A stretch of 64,000 nt of DNA from RGIG1828 sp045586905 (GTDB lineage Bacteria; Bacillota; Clostridia; UMGS1810), in NCBI GenBank assembly GCA_045586905.1, contig JAZNBF010000107.1:1-64000 (forward strand), written 5' to 3'. Below the pieces are notes generated by a model. It saw nothing but the letters and a program-made list of their open reading frames with translations. It did not search any database and was not told the origin of the DNA. The translations under genes and the position numbers were made by a program. Below, in pieces: positions 50,699 through 59,142 of this stretch (positions are counted from its first letter, which is position 1; each line of letters starts with the position of its first letter).

Positions 50699-53600
50699 AT
50701 GAAAAAAGTATTGGCACTGCTTCTCTCTTTTGTGATGACAGTCCCCTCAGGACTTGGCGTACTTGCCAATCAGGGCGGAGAAGTATATTCTGAAACTGTA
50801 GTCAGACTTTCAGACAGCGCAACTATTATGTCTGCCGGTTTGAAATCATCTACTCAATATACCCGAAGCGGTATATTTACAGCATCTCTTTCAGGATCTG
50901 AATTTGACAAAAACATAACTATGCCGGTTTCAACAAATGACTTTTCAGAAGGAAAATATCTTGAGTTCTATCTTTACAGCACAGAAAAAACGGCAAGTGC
51001 AAAATTTTTGCTTGCTTTTTATTCAGACAACAAAAACACTTCCAAAAAAGATTGCTTCTACACAACAATCAATGCCAATTTTGATGGTTGGAAGCATGTA
51101 AGCATTTCTTTCTCATCATTCCTCAAAGAAGGTGAGCCTCAGGGCTTTGACAAAATTGACAACATTACCCTTATGCCATCCACATTCGGATCTAAAGGCG
51201 ATGCTGCCACAGTGCTCTATTTTGATGATTTTGTGATAACTTCACAGCCTTCCGAAAATGCCAATGCCATCGAACCTGCAACAGTTCATAATGCAGTAAA
51301 GCTTGTTGATGTTTCAGCCGGTGCCATCGGCGGTGCGGTTCCTGCCGAAAAAGACGGTATTCCCTGCCTTTTGTGGAAAGGCAAAGAAAATCTTGAAAAA
51401 CCTATCCAATTCACGAATGCAGACCATAAAGTGGATTTCAGCAAATATGGTGAGATCAAGTTTAAAATTTATTCAGAAAAAGCAACCAATAACCCCGTCA
51501 ATGTGGTTCTCACTTCAGAAAATCCCGACACGACAGGCTGGGACTATTATAAGAGCGGTTTTTCTATCGACTGGGCAGGTGAGTGGAGAGAAATCACCCT
51601 TTCACTTGGCTCAAGCAAAATGTCAAGTTTTGGTAAAGGCACTCGTACACCGCTTGGCTTTGATAAAATAGACTCTTTCGAGATATCTCTCCAGGGTTGG
51701 GATGCTCCGTTTTATCCCGACACCGAAATATACATCTGTGATGTAGTTCTCGATGGCGAGCCCAAGGTAGATGTAGAATATGAGGGAGACTATATTCTTG
51801 AAGACCAGTACGATCCCGAGTCAATGACCGACTACATCGGTATGATAAAAGAAAAACACCCCGATAAGTCCCATCCCCGTCTTATTCTCACCGAAGAGAA
51901 AATTGCCGAGATAAATAAATATAAAGATACCGATCCTTTTCTTATCAAGCTTTATGATGACCTTATTAAAGCTGCCGATGCCTATCTTAAAACCCCTCTC
52001 ACAAAATCCGGCACTCACGACGGAACACGCCTTGACTGGACTCCCTCAACTCTTATTCCAACCACAGCTATGGCATATGTTTTCACAAAAGATGAAAAAT
52101 ATAAACAGCGTACATGGGAAGAAATCAAAAACATCTGCGACTTCCCCAACTGGAATCAGACTCACTTTCTTGACTGTGCCGAATACTGCCGAGGCATAGC
52201 CTTTGCCTATGACTGGCTCTATGATGAATGGACCAAAGAAGAAAAGCGCATTATGCGTAATGCAGTAATGGATCTTGCATATGTCGGTGCAGTAAAACAG
52301 CTCCGTCAGGGCTTTGGTTCATGGCTCACTCAGAGAAGTAACTGGATTGAAGTCGGTGCATCAGGCATGGGGCTTTGTGCTCTTGCCTTTGGTGACGAAA
52401 AAGGTTATGAAGCTATTTGCAACGAAATTCTCAACCGAACCCTTGAACAGCTCCCCGAAAAGGGTCTATATATGTTTGCCCCCGACGGTAACTATTCCGA
52501 AGGTACAGCATACTGGAACTATGCTCTCTACACTCTCTATCTTCTCACCAATTCAATGCACACCTCTCTTGGCACAGATGCAGGTATAGAAGATTATCCG
52601 GGTCTTGACAAAACCGGCTTCTTCCCCTTTGGTGTAATTGGACCTCAGGGTGGTTTCAACTATTCTGACGCAAGCAAGAACACACTCTATCACGGTGTTG
52701 CAGTAAACCACTATATCGCCGGTCGCTATAATATTCCACAGCTTGCAGCATATTCTATAAAAAATGTTGACACCACTGACTACCGTGACATTCTCTGGTA
52801 TAACCCCGAAGCAGAAAAAATGTCTGACTACTCCGAAGGTCTCCCTCTCGACTATTTTGCTTCAGGGCTCGAACCGCTTGGCAGTGCGAGAAGCGGATAT
52901 GATAAAAATGCTTACTTTATTGCATTCAAGGGCGGCAATAATGGTGCGGGACATGACCAGCTCGACATTGGCTCCTTTGTCCTTGATGCCAATGGTGAAA
53001 GATGGGTAGAAGAGCTTGGCGCAGAAACATATTATAAAACTGATAAAGACGGTTGTTACTACCGTCACCGTGCAGAAGGTAACAACACCTTCGTTATAAA
53101 TCCCGACGGAGATCTCAACGATCAGCTTCCCGGTGCCAATAAAGCAGAACCTGTAATATGCGACTACACCCACAAGGGAACATCAGAAGGCGCAGCCTTT
53201 GGTGTATTCGATGTAGGTAAGGTTTACCCCGAGCTTTTAAAAGCCGAAAGGGGCTTTGCACTCATCAATAACCGTACCCAGTTCATCATTCAGGATGAAC
53301 TCACTGCAAGCACTCCAAGCACATACTATTCTTTCTTCCATACCAGAAAAGCAAATAAAATAGAAGTCAGTGCCGATGGCAAGAGTGCAGTAATCACTGC
53401 ACCGTCAGGCAAAAAATGTAGGGTAGACCTCGTTTCTTCGGAATCAACAGCCAGACTTTCCACAATGGAAGCAGTTCATCTTGCCCCTTCACCGAAGCCG
53501 GCAAATAATGACGGTGCAGACAACTCCGACTATCACAAACTCTTTGTATATGCAACAGATATCACTGAGGCTCGTATAGCGGTGGTTTACACACCCCTCC

Positions 53601-54895
53601 TTGATAACACTGACAATGTTTCTGTTCCTAAAATCAAATCTTTTGACAAATGGGATGAATATCTCGTAGCAGCTTCACCTGTAAAAGCCATCCTTGTTGA
53701 TGGTGTGCCGATTGAGAAATTCTCGCCCGGCATTGGTGCCTATATAATTCCCTGCGAAAAAGTCGGCACAGTTTCTGCACTTACCGCTGATGGTGCAACC
53801 GTTCAGATTTCTCAGGCATCTGAGGTTGGCAAAACTGCATATGTCAGCACATGGATAAACAGCACTGATAAGCTTTATTACAAAATCAACTTTGCGCAAA
53901 GCTCTGCACCGGCAGTTGAAACAGGTGCCGATATTGCATCAATAACAGCATCTGATGTTCCTCAGCCTGCCAATACTGCCGAAATGGCAATAGACGGTGA
54001 CTTCACCACTCGTTGGTCTGCCGAAGGCGATCAGTGGCTTTTGATGGATCTTGGCTCACTTAAGACAATAGATTCAGTGTCAATGGCTTTCCATTCGGGC
54101 AATCAGCGTTCCAATGTGTTTACCCTTGAAGTATCAAGTGACGGCACTAATTACAATGTTGTCTATGATGGCAAAACAAGTGGTGTTACCAACGATCTTG
54201 AAACTTATTCCTTCGGTACTGTATGGGCAAGATATGTACGTTACACAGGTCATGGCAATGTTGATGGTTCAGGTGCATTTGTAAGTGGATGGAACTCACC
54301 TACGGAGATTGTTATAAACGAAGTTTACACCGATTTTGAAGATACAATCGGTCACTGGGCAATAAATGATATCAACTATCTTCGCAAATACAAACTCGTA
54401 AACGGTATTTCTCCCACTCTCTACAATCCGGAAGGTACTCTCACAGTATCGCAGTTTCTGGCTATGATATGCCGTGCCTGTGAGCTTGAAGAAATGCCAT
54501 ATCAGGGCAACTTCTCCGATGTGACCGCCGATGCCTGGTATGCAGGCTATGTTGGTGCATCAGTTCATAATGGTATCATTCCTTCCCAGATGATTGCAGA
54601 TGGTAAATTAAACCCGGAAGCAAATCTCACAAGAGAACAGATGTCAGCAATAGCTGTCAATGCATATGAAGCGGTAAGACATAAAGAAGTGAAAATGTAT
54701 GGTCTCAAAGATAAATTTACCGATATTTCGGCATCGACCTATGCCGACTCAATTGACAAAGCTCTAACTCTCGGCATAGTAAACGGCATGACCGATACCA
54801 CCTTCTCACCTGCCAACAATCTCACAAGGGCACAGGCAGCGGCAATCATAAAGAGGGTTTTTGTCAAAATATATAACGAAGTAAGTATTCAGTAA
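50699..54895 (+). CDS. Secreted heparinase II/III-type polysaccharide lyase with SLH anchor
   Basis: Surface enzyme of 1398 residues. A signal peptide (about 1-24) is followed by two beta-sandwich, carbohydrate-binding-like modules (about 28-185 and 200-355), an alpha-toroid lyase domain (about 385-700) with SNWIEVG and the catalytic-region motif DGNYSEGTAYWNY, a heparinase II/III beta domain (about 725-900) with GHDQLDIGSFVLDANGERW, an F5/8 type C-like module (about 1100-1212), and SLH repeats (about 1213-1398). The SLH repeats would bind secondary cell-wall polymer, so the lyase is displayed on the cell. The substrate is a uronate-containing glycan; which one is unknown. Neighbouring rhamnose genes suggest a rhamnose-uronate polymer. 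Confidence 0.9.
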   Translation: MKKVLALLLSFVMTVPSGLGVLANQGGEVYSETVVRLSDSATIMSAGLKSSTQYTRSGIFTASLSGSEFDKNITMPVSTNDFSEGKYLEFYLYSTEKTASAKFLLAFYSDNKNTSKKDCFYTTINANFDGWKHVSISFSSFLKEGEPQGFDKIDNITLMPSTFGSKGDAATVLYFDDFVITSQPSENANAIEPATVHNAVKLVDVSAGAIGGAVPAEKDGIPCLLWKGKENLEKPIQFTNADHKVDFSKYGEIKFKIYSEKATNNPVNVVLTSENPDTTGWDYYKSGFSIDWAGEWREITLSLGSSKMSSFGKGTRTPLGFDKIDSFEISLQGWDAPFYPDTEIYICDVVLDGEPKVDVEYEGDYILEDQYDPESMTDYIGMIKEKHPDKSHPRLILTEEKIAEINKYKDTDPFLIKLYDDLIKAADAYLKTPLTKSGTHDGTRLDWTPSTLIPTTAMAYVFTKDEKYKQRTWEEIKNICDFPNWNQTHFLDCAEYCRGIAFAYDWLYDEWTKEEKRIMRNAVMDLAYVGAVKQLRQGFGSWLTQRSNWIEVGASGMGLCALAFGDEKGYEAICNEILNRTLEQLPEKGLYMFAPDGNYSEGTAYWNYALYTLYLLTNSMHTSLGTDAGIEDYPGLDKTGFFPFGVIGPQGGFNYSDASKNTLYHGVAVNHYIAGRYNIPQLAAYSIKNVDTTDYRDILWYNPEAEKMSDYSEGLPLDYFASGLEPLGSARSGYDKNAYFIAFKGGNNGAGHDQLDIGSFVLDANGERWVEELGAETYYKTDKDGCYYRHRAEGNNTFVINPDGDLNDQLPGANKAEPVICDYTHKGTSEGAAFGVFDVGKVYPELLKAERGFALINNRTQFIIQDELTASTPSTYYSFFHTRKANKIEVSADGKSAVITAPSGKKCRVDLVSSESTARLSTMEAVHLAPSPKPANNDGADNSDYHKLFVYATDITEARIAVVYTPLLDNTDNVSVPKIKSFDKWDEYLVAASPVKAILVDGVPIEKFSPGIGAYIIPCEKVGTVSALTADGATVQISQASEVGKTAYVSTWINSTDKLYYKINFAQSSAPAVETGADIASITASDVPQPANTAEMAIDGDFTTRWSAEGDQWLLMDLGSLKTIDSVSMAFHSGNQRSNVFTLEVSSDGTNYNVVYDGKTSGVTNDLETYSFGTVWARYVRYTGHGNVDGSGAFVSGWNSPTEIVINEVYTDFEDTIGHWAINDINYLRKYKLVNGISPTLYNPEGTLTVSQFLAMICRACELEEMPYQGNFSDVTADAWYAGYVGASVHNGIIPSQMIADGKLNPEANLTREQMSAIAVNAYEAVRHKEVKMYGLKDKFTDISASTYADSIDKALTLGIVNGMTDTTFSPANNLTRAQAAAIIKRVFVKIYNEVSIQ

Positions 54896-54926
54896 AACAG
54901 CTTGTGCTATTGGTATTTTAACAAAC

Positions 54927-54987
54927 AAATGAGGACATATATCAACAAAATTAAGATATATGAAAAAAGTATTTTATGTTGTAAAAT
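54927..54987 (+). promoter_or_regulatory. Promoter A: 21-bp-phased direct repeats plus -10 box (GH3 gene)
   Basis: Repeats AAATGAGGACATAT (54927-54940) and AAATTAAGATATAT (54948-54961) begin 21 bp apart. The -10 box TAAAAT (54982-54987) begins 34 bp after the second repeat. There is no good -35, as expected for an activator-dependent promoter. Two further sites at 57815 and 60967 have the same geometry. Confidence 0.7.
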
Positions 54988-55011
54988 TGAAGCAACAAAG
55001 GAGTGATTCAT

Positions 55012-56649
55012 ATGAATAAAGCAGAAATCAGAAAAATCGTAGACGAGCTTTCGCTCGATGACCTCGTAGGACAGGTTCTTTCATATCTTGTCCCCGACAA
55101 AATCACCGATGAAAAGCTTTCCGATCTCGAAGAAAAATTCAAACATATGCGTCCAGGTGGCATATTTGTAAATAGTTTGTCAAGCGAAAACATAAAAAAA
55201 GTTACAATGCTTGCCAATAAGTATACAAAAATCCCTGTAATCATTCAGGCAGACACCGAAAACGGACCATTCCCTTCGGTTGCCGACTGTCCTCACCGTC
55301 TCCCCAGAGCTATGGCATGGGGTGCGTGCGATGATGCTGAGCTTATCGAGCGCGGAGGAAGAGCAACTGCACAGCTGTGCCGTAAAAACGGTATCCACTG
55401 GTCAATGGCACCGGTTGTAGACATCAATCTTTTAAAAGACGATCCATGCACTTGCACCCGTGCTATTTCTGATAATCCCGATCAGGTAATTAAAATGGGC
55501 AGCGCCTATATGAGAGGTCTTCAGAAGGACGGTCTCATGGCAGTATCTGTAAAACACTTCCCCGGCGGTGGCTGCTCTGATGTCAATGCTCATTTCACCA
55601 CAGGTGTAAATCTTCAAACCCCCGAAGAATGGTTTTCTACATATGGCAAGGTGTATAGTGAGATTTTCAAACAGGGCCCTGCATCTGTTATGACTGCACA
55701 CACATCTGTTCCGTCTCTTCAGAGCGAAAAAGAGGAGTTCGGAGTTGCGGGTTATCTTCCTGCCACCGTCAGCTACGATCTCACAGAAAAACTCATACGC
55801 AAAGATCTCGGCTACGACGGCTGCGTGATTTCCGATGCACTTTCAATGGTTGGCGTTGCTGCAATTGTGCCTGAAGAAAGGCTTCCCATAGACTTTCTCA
55901 ATGCCGGCGGTGATATGGAGCTTTTTGCTGAGCCACAGTATTTTGACATCATAAAGAGTGCGGTCGAGAGAGGCGAAATTTCTATGGACCGTCTCAAAGA
56001 GGCAGTAGAGAGAATTTTAACTGTCAAAGATTTTGTTGGTATCTTAGATAAAGACGAACCCGAAATTGAAATCACCGAAGACATTGAAAAGATTTCAAAA
56101 GAAATTGCTGAAAAAAGCATCAAAGTTGTCAGAAATCTTGATGACATTTTGCCCCTTGATCTTAAAGAGGGTGACCACGTTCTCATTTGTAATCTTGTGT
56201 TTAACGATAGAGTTTCTGCATACTGTCCGTCTTTCGAACCTTTCGAAAATGCTCTCAAATCCCGGGGTATCAGGGTAACAGTTCTTCAAAATCCTCTTCA
56301 CCGTGACATAGAAAAAGTATATAAAGAGGATTATCCTGCCTGTGTTTTTGTAAATCTTCGCCACTCCGAAGAAGATTCAAGCGGCAGCTCCATGCGTCTC
56401 ACATGGGACAATGCCATGACTTTATGGAGAGGGCTTATCTTCAAACATCCTAAGGTCATTATAACATCCTTCGGTGATCCTTATAAGCTTTATGAGCTTC
56501 CATATGTCAGAACATATGTAAACACTTTTTCTCCAACAAAAGAAAGCCAGGAAGCAGCAGTAAGAGTGCTTCTTGGCGAAATCAAGCCTCAGGGCAAAAA
56601 CCCCGTAAGTCTCAAGGGTTTCTTTAAAAGAGAAGTGTTTCCCGATTGA
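55012..56649 (+). CDS. Glycoside hydrolase family 3 protein, cytoplasmic
   Basis: Hydrolase of 545 residues with a GH3 TIM barrel (about 10-340): GGIFVNS, the substrate-binding KHFPGGG (Lys181-His182), MTAHTSVP and the nucleophile Asp275 in CVISDALSM. A second alpha/beta domain follows (about 360-545). No signal peptide is present, so it acts on imported oligosaccharides. The KHFPG and SDALSM pattern resembles NagZ-type beta-hexosaminidases more than plant-polymer beta-glucosidases, but specificity is open. ATG at 55012 follows AAAGGAG and lies 18 bp after the predicted start site of promoter A. Confidence 0.9.
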   Translation: MNKAEIRKIVDELSLDDLVGQVLSYLVPDKITDEKLSDLEEKFKHMRPGGIFVNSLSSENIKKVTMLANKYTKIPVIIQADTENGPFPSVADCPHRLPRAMAWGACDDAELIERGGRATAQLCRKNGIHWSMAPVVDINLLKDDPCTCTRAISDNPDQVIKMGSAYMRGLQKDGLMAVSVKHFPGGGCSDVNAHFTTGVNLQTPEEWFSTYGKVYSEIFKQGPASVMTAHTSVPSLQSEKEEFGVAGYLPATVSYDLTEKLIRKDLGYDGCVISDALSMVGVAAIVPEERLPIDFLNAGGDMELFAEPQYFDIIKSAVERGEISMDRLKEAVERILTVKDFVGILDKDEPEIEITEDIEKISKEIAEKSIKVVRNLDDILPLDLKEGDHVLICNLVFNDRVSAYCPSFEPFENALKSRGIRVTVLQNPLHRDIEKVYKEDYPACVFVNLRHSEEDSSGSSMRLTWDNAMTLWRGLIFKHPKVIITSFGDPYKLYELPYVRTYVNTFSPTKESQEAAVRVLLGEIKPQGKNPVSLKGFFKREVFPD

Positions 56650-56652
56650 TTA

Positions 56653-56690
56653 AAAAACTGATTGAAGAAAACATCTTCAATCAGTTTTTT
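56653..56690 (+). terminator. Terminator after the GH3 gene
   Basis: AAAAACTGATTGAAGA and TCTTCAATCAGTTTTT form a 16-bp stem with a five-base loop and a T run. Confidence 0.88.
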
Positions 56691-56792
56691 TGTCTTTAGA
56701 TTTCTTTTGTCAATAGCATAATCAATTGACTTTTCTGTTTACTGTGCATTTGCAAATAAGATTACAAATTGTTGCATAGAAAAATAATTTTT

Positions 56793-56821
56793 TTGACAAG
56801 TTTATAAAACTGTGATAGTAT
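56793..56821 (+). promoter_or_regulatory. Promoter of AraC-family gene 2
   Basis: TTGACA, a 17-bp spacer and TAGTAT. It has a good -35, unlike the three direct-repeat promoters nearby, so the regulator gene itself may be expressed without an activator. Confidence 0.65.
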
Positions 56822-56858
56822 AAAAATACACCTTATAATTAAAAAGGAGGCGATTTTA

Positions 56859-57833
56859 ATGATAGATTACCGTATATTAAACAAACTGAGGCCTATCACA
56901 GATGAAGAAAAAGAAATGATTAAAACAGACAATAAAATAAATCGTCGTCTCTATATGGCAGAATCTGACAGCCTTATAAACAGTCGCCTTTTACTCGAAA
57001 AGGGAAAGCTGATTACAGTAAGACCACATCTGCGCTTTGTAGATTTTCCCGAGCATAGTCATGACTATATTGAGGTTGTATATATGTGTACCGGCACTAC
57101 CACTCACATTATCAACGGCAAAAAAATAGATCTTTGTGAGGGAGAACTTTTGTTTTTGAGTCGCCATGCAAAGCATTCAATTTTATATGCCAAAGAAGGC
57201 GACATAGCAGTTAACTTCATCATTTTACCCGAATTTTTTGAGACCATGACATCTGTGCTCGGCAGAGAAGAGTCTCCTCTCAAAAGTTTCATTACAGATT
57301 CGCTTTGTGAAAATGGTGGTCCCGATTTCCTGCTTTTTCAGGTGTCCGATGTGCTCCCGGTTCAGAACCTTATAGAAAATCTTATTTGGACATTGCTTAA
57401 CGACACCAAAAACAGACGGAGTGTTATGCGCAGTACCATGGAGCTTTTGTTTGTTCAGCTTTTGAATCATACAGATGTTTTGGAATATACCGAGCCTAAA
57501 GATGAAATCATTCTGTTTTTGTTGCGCTATATTGATGACAACTATAAAAACGGTAGTCTTTCAGAGGCCGCAAGTATTTTGCACTGTGATTTTTGCTGGC
57601 TCTCAAAAGAGGTCAAGAAAAAGACAGGCAAGACCTACACCGAGCTTTTGCAGGCAAAACGCCTTTCGCAGTCAGCCTACTATCTTAAGAATACAAAACG
57701 AACAATTGCGGATATTGCGTCAGAAGTAGGTTACGACAACATGAGCCATTTTTATCGCATATTTACTGAGGAATATGGGGTTACTCCCAAAAAATACAGA
57801 GAAGATTCATGGGAAAATAAGGTCATATATTAA
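56859..57833 (+). CDS. AraC-family transcriptional regulator 2 (probable rhamnose-glycan regulator)
   Basis: Regulator of 324 residues: an N-terminal extension (about 1-45), a cupin sensor domain (about 55-145) with the PEHSHDYIEVVYMCTG metal/sugar-site pattern, a linker, and a C-terminal double helix-turn-helix (about 222-320) with IADIASEVGYDNMSHFYRIFTEEYG. The operator repeats at 57815 start inside its last codons, and the same repeats precede GH3 and rhaA, making it the best candidate for the protein that binds them. The other AraC gene at 49747 is an alternative. ATG at 56859 follows AAGGAGG. Confidence 0.92.
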   Translation: MIDYRILNKLRPITDEEKEMIKTDNKINRRLYMAESDSLINSRLLLEKGKLITVRPHLRFVDFPEHSHDYIEVVYMCTGTTTHIINGKKIDLCEGELLFLSRHAKHSILYAKEGDIAVNFIILPEFFETMTSVLGREESPLKSFITDSLCENGGPDFLLFQVSDVLPVQNLIENLIWTLLNDTKNRRSVMRSTMELLFVQLLNHTDVLEYTEPKDEIILFLLRYIDDNYKNGSLSEAASILHCDFCWLSKEVKKKTGKTYTELLQAKRLSQSAYYLKNTKRTIADIASEVGYDNMSHFYRIFTEEYGVTPKKYREDSWENKVIY

Positions 57834-57875
57834 CAAAATAAGGTTATAGAAAAAAAGTCTTTCTTGTGTTAACAT
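57815..57875 (+). promoter_or_regulatory. Promoter B: 21-bp-phased direct repeats plus -10 box (metallophosphoesterase gene)
   Basis: Repeats AAATAAGGTCATAT (57815-57828) and AAATAAGGTTATAG (57836-57849), 21 bp apart. The -10 box TAACAT (57870-57875) begins 34 bp after the second repeat. The first repeat overlaps the end of the AraC gene, and the -10 lies in the loop of that gene's terminator. Confidence 0.7.
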
Positions 57876-57902
57876 TGTATTAACTAAAAGAAAGGCTTTT
57901 TT
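57850..57902 (+). terminator. Terminator of AraC-family gene 2, interleaved with promoter B
   Basis: Left arm AAAAAAGTCTTTCTT (57851-57865) pairs with AAGAAAGGCTTTTTT (57888-57902), 15 bp with one G-U pair and a 22-base loop, ending in T6. The loop contains the -10 box and start region of promoter B. Confidence 0.7.
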
Positions 57903-57938
57903 GATGAAAAATACTTAGATAAATGAAGGATATTAAAC

Positions 57939-59063
57939 ATGAGAGATGAAATAATTAAATTCAACGAAGATGTTCTTCCGGCAGTCTATGCATCATCAAA
58001 TTATGGTATCCACGGCAATGGAAAAGAAAACTTCAAAAAAATGCTTTCTTTCCTTTCACTTGCCGACATACACGGTGACAAAGAAAGACTCGATGATGCA
58101 CTTTTTTATCTTAATTCTGTAAAAAGTCTCGATTTTGGCATCCATCTTGGTGATATTCAAGGTGGCGATTTTGCTGAAAATGACGGAATTTGGTACACTA
58201 ATCTGGTGTTGTCATCTCAAAAGAAGCTTTATCCCGTAATGGGTAATCACGACGGTGGCAACAGTACCCTTGCCTCATTGAGTGCCACAAGAGATGATGT
58301 ATTCAATAAGTTTGTTTCTCCTACAAAAGAACACCTTGGATTGCCCGATTTAAATAAAACATATTATACTGTCAATTTCGACAGATACAAGGTATCTCTG
58401 GTTGTTCTCGACAACTATATTCAGCCTGACAACAGAGATGAAAATGGTGATTTTCTCTATCATCGCGGCACTCAGACCTTACTTCCCGAGCAACTTTCGT
58501 GGTTTTGTGATGCACTTATGAATGTTCCAAAAGATTATCACCTTGTCATTGCAAGCCATGAATATCCCGAACCATATATCATAAAAAACGGTTCGTGGAC
58601 ACAGGAAGGCGTCGAGATAATCGGCAACTACGAGCATCTTGCCTATGGGTGCAAAAGTATAATGTCTTCAATAGTTGATGCTTGGATAAATGGCATAGCT
58701 TTCAAAGCGGAGTTTGAACCAAAAGAAGATTTTTCCGCATTACCGACTCTTTCGGTAGATGTTGATTATTCAAAAAGGGGCACAGGAACCTTTGTCGGAT
58801 ATTTTATAGGTCATAAGCACTGCGACATTATAGGTTCAAGCAAAGATTTTCCCTATCAGAATATTTTTTCTTTTGCATCAGCTTCATCAGATTTTTGGCA
58901 AAACTATTCAAGCGATCTCCCAAGAGCGCATCATTCAAAAGCTCAGGACTGTCTCACCGTAGTCAGCATTGACACCGAAAACAGGCTTGTAAAGCTTGTA
59001 AGGGTAGGGAGCAACATAACTGTAAATCTGACCGAGAGGAAATATTATATTGCCTCATACTGA
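57939..59063 (+). CDS. Calcineurin-like metallophosphoesterase
   Basis: Hydrolase of 374 residues without a signal peptide. The dinuclear metal motifs appear in order: LADIHGD (about 41-47), HLGDIQGGD, MGNHDGG, ASHEYPEP and IGHKHCD. It is larger than simple phosphodiesterases and belongs to the broad metallophosphoesterase family; the substrate is unknown. It has its own direct-repeat promoter in a sugar-use locus, so a sugar-phosphate or phosphodiester-linked glycan is plausible. ATG at 57939 follows GAAGGAT. Confidence 0.88.
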   Translation: MRDEIIKFNEDVLPAVYASSNYGIHGNGKENFKKMLSFLSLADIHGDKERLDDALFYLNSVKSLDFGIHLGDIQGGDFAENDGIWYTNLVLSSQKKLYPVMGNHDGGNSTLASLSATRDDVFNKFVSPTKEHLGLPDLNKTYYTVNFDRYKVSLVVLDNYIQPDNRDENGDFLYHRGTQTLLPEQLSWFCDALMNVPKDYHLVIASHEYPEPYIIKNGSWTQEGVEIIGNYEHLAYGCKSIMSSIVDAWINGIAFKAEFEPKEDFSALPTLSVDVDYSKRGTGTFVGYFIGHKHCDIIGSSKDFPYQNIFSFASASSDFWQNYSSDLPRAHHSKAQDCLTVVSIDTENRLVKLVRVGSNITVNLTERKYYIASY

Positions 59064-59142
59064 CGTTATATAATCTTCAGTTCAAAATCGGCACTGTAAA
59101 ATTGACGCATTTTTATATAAATTTTATATGGAGGTAAAGACA

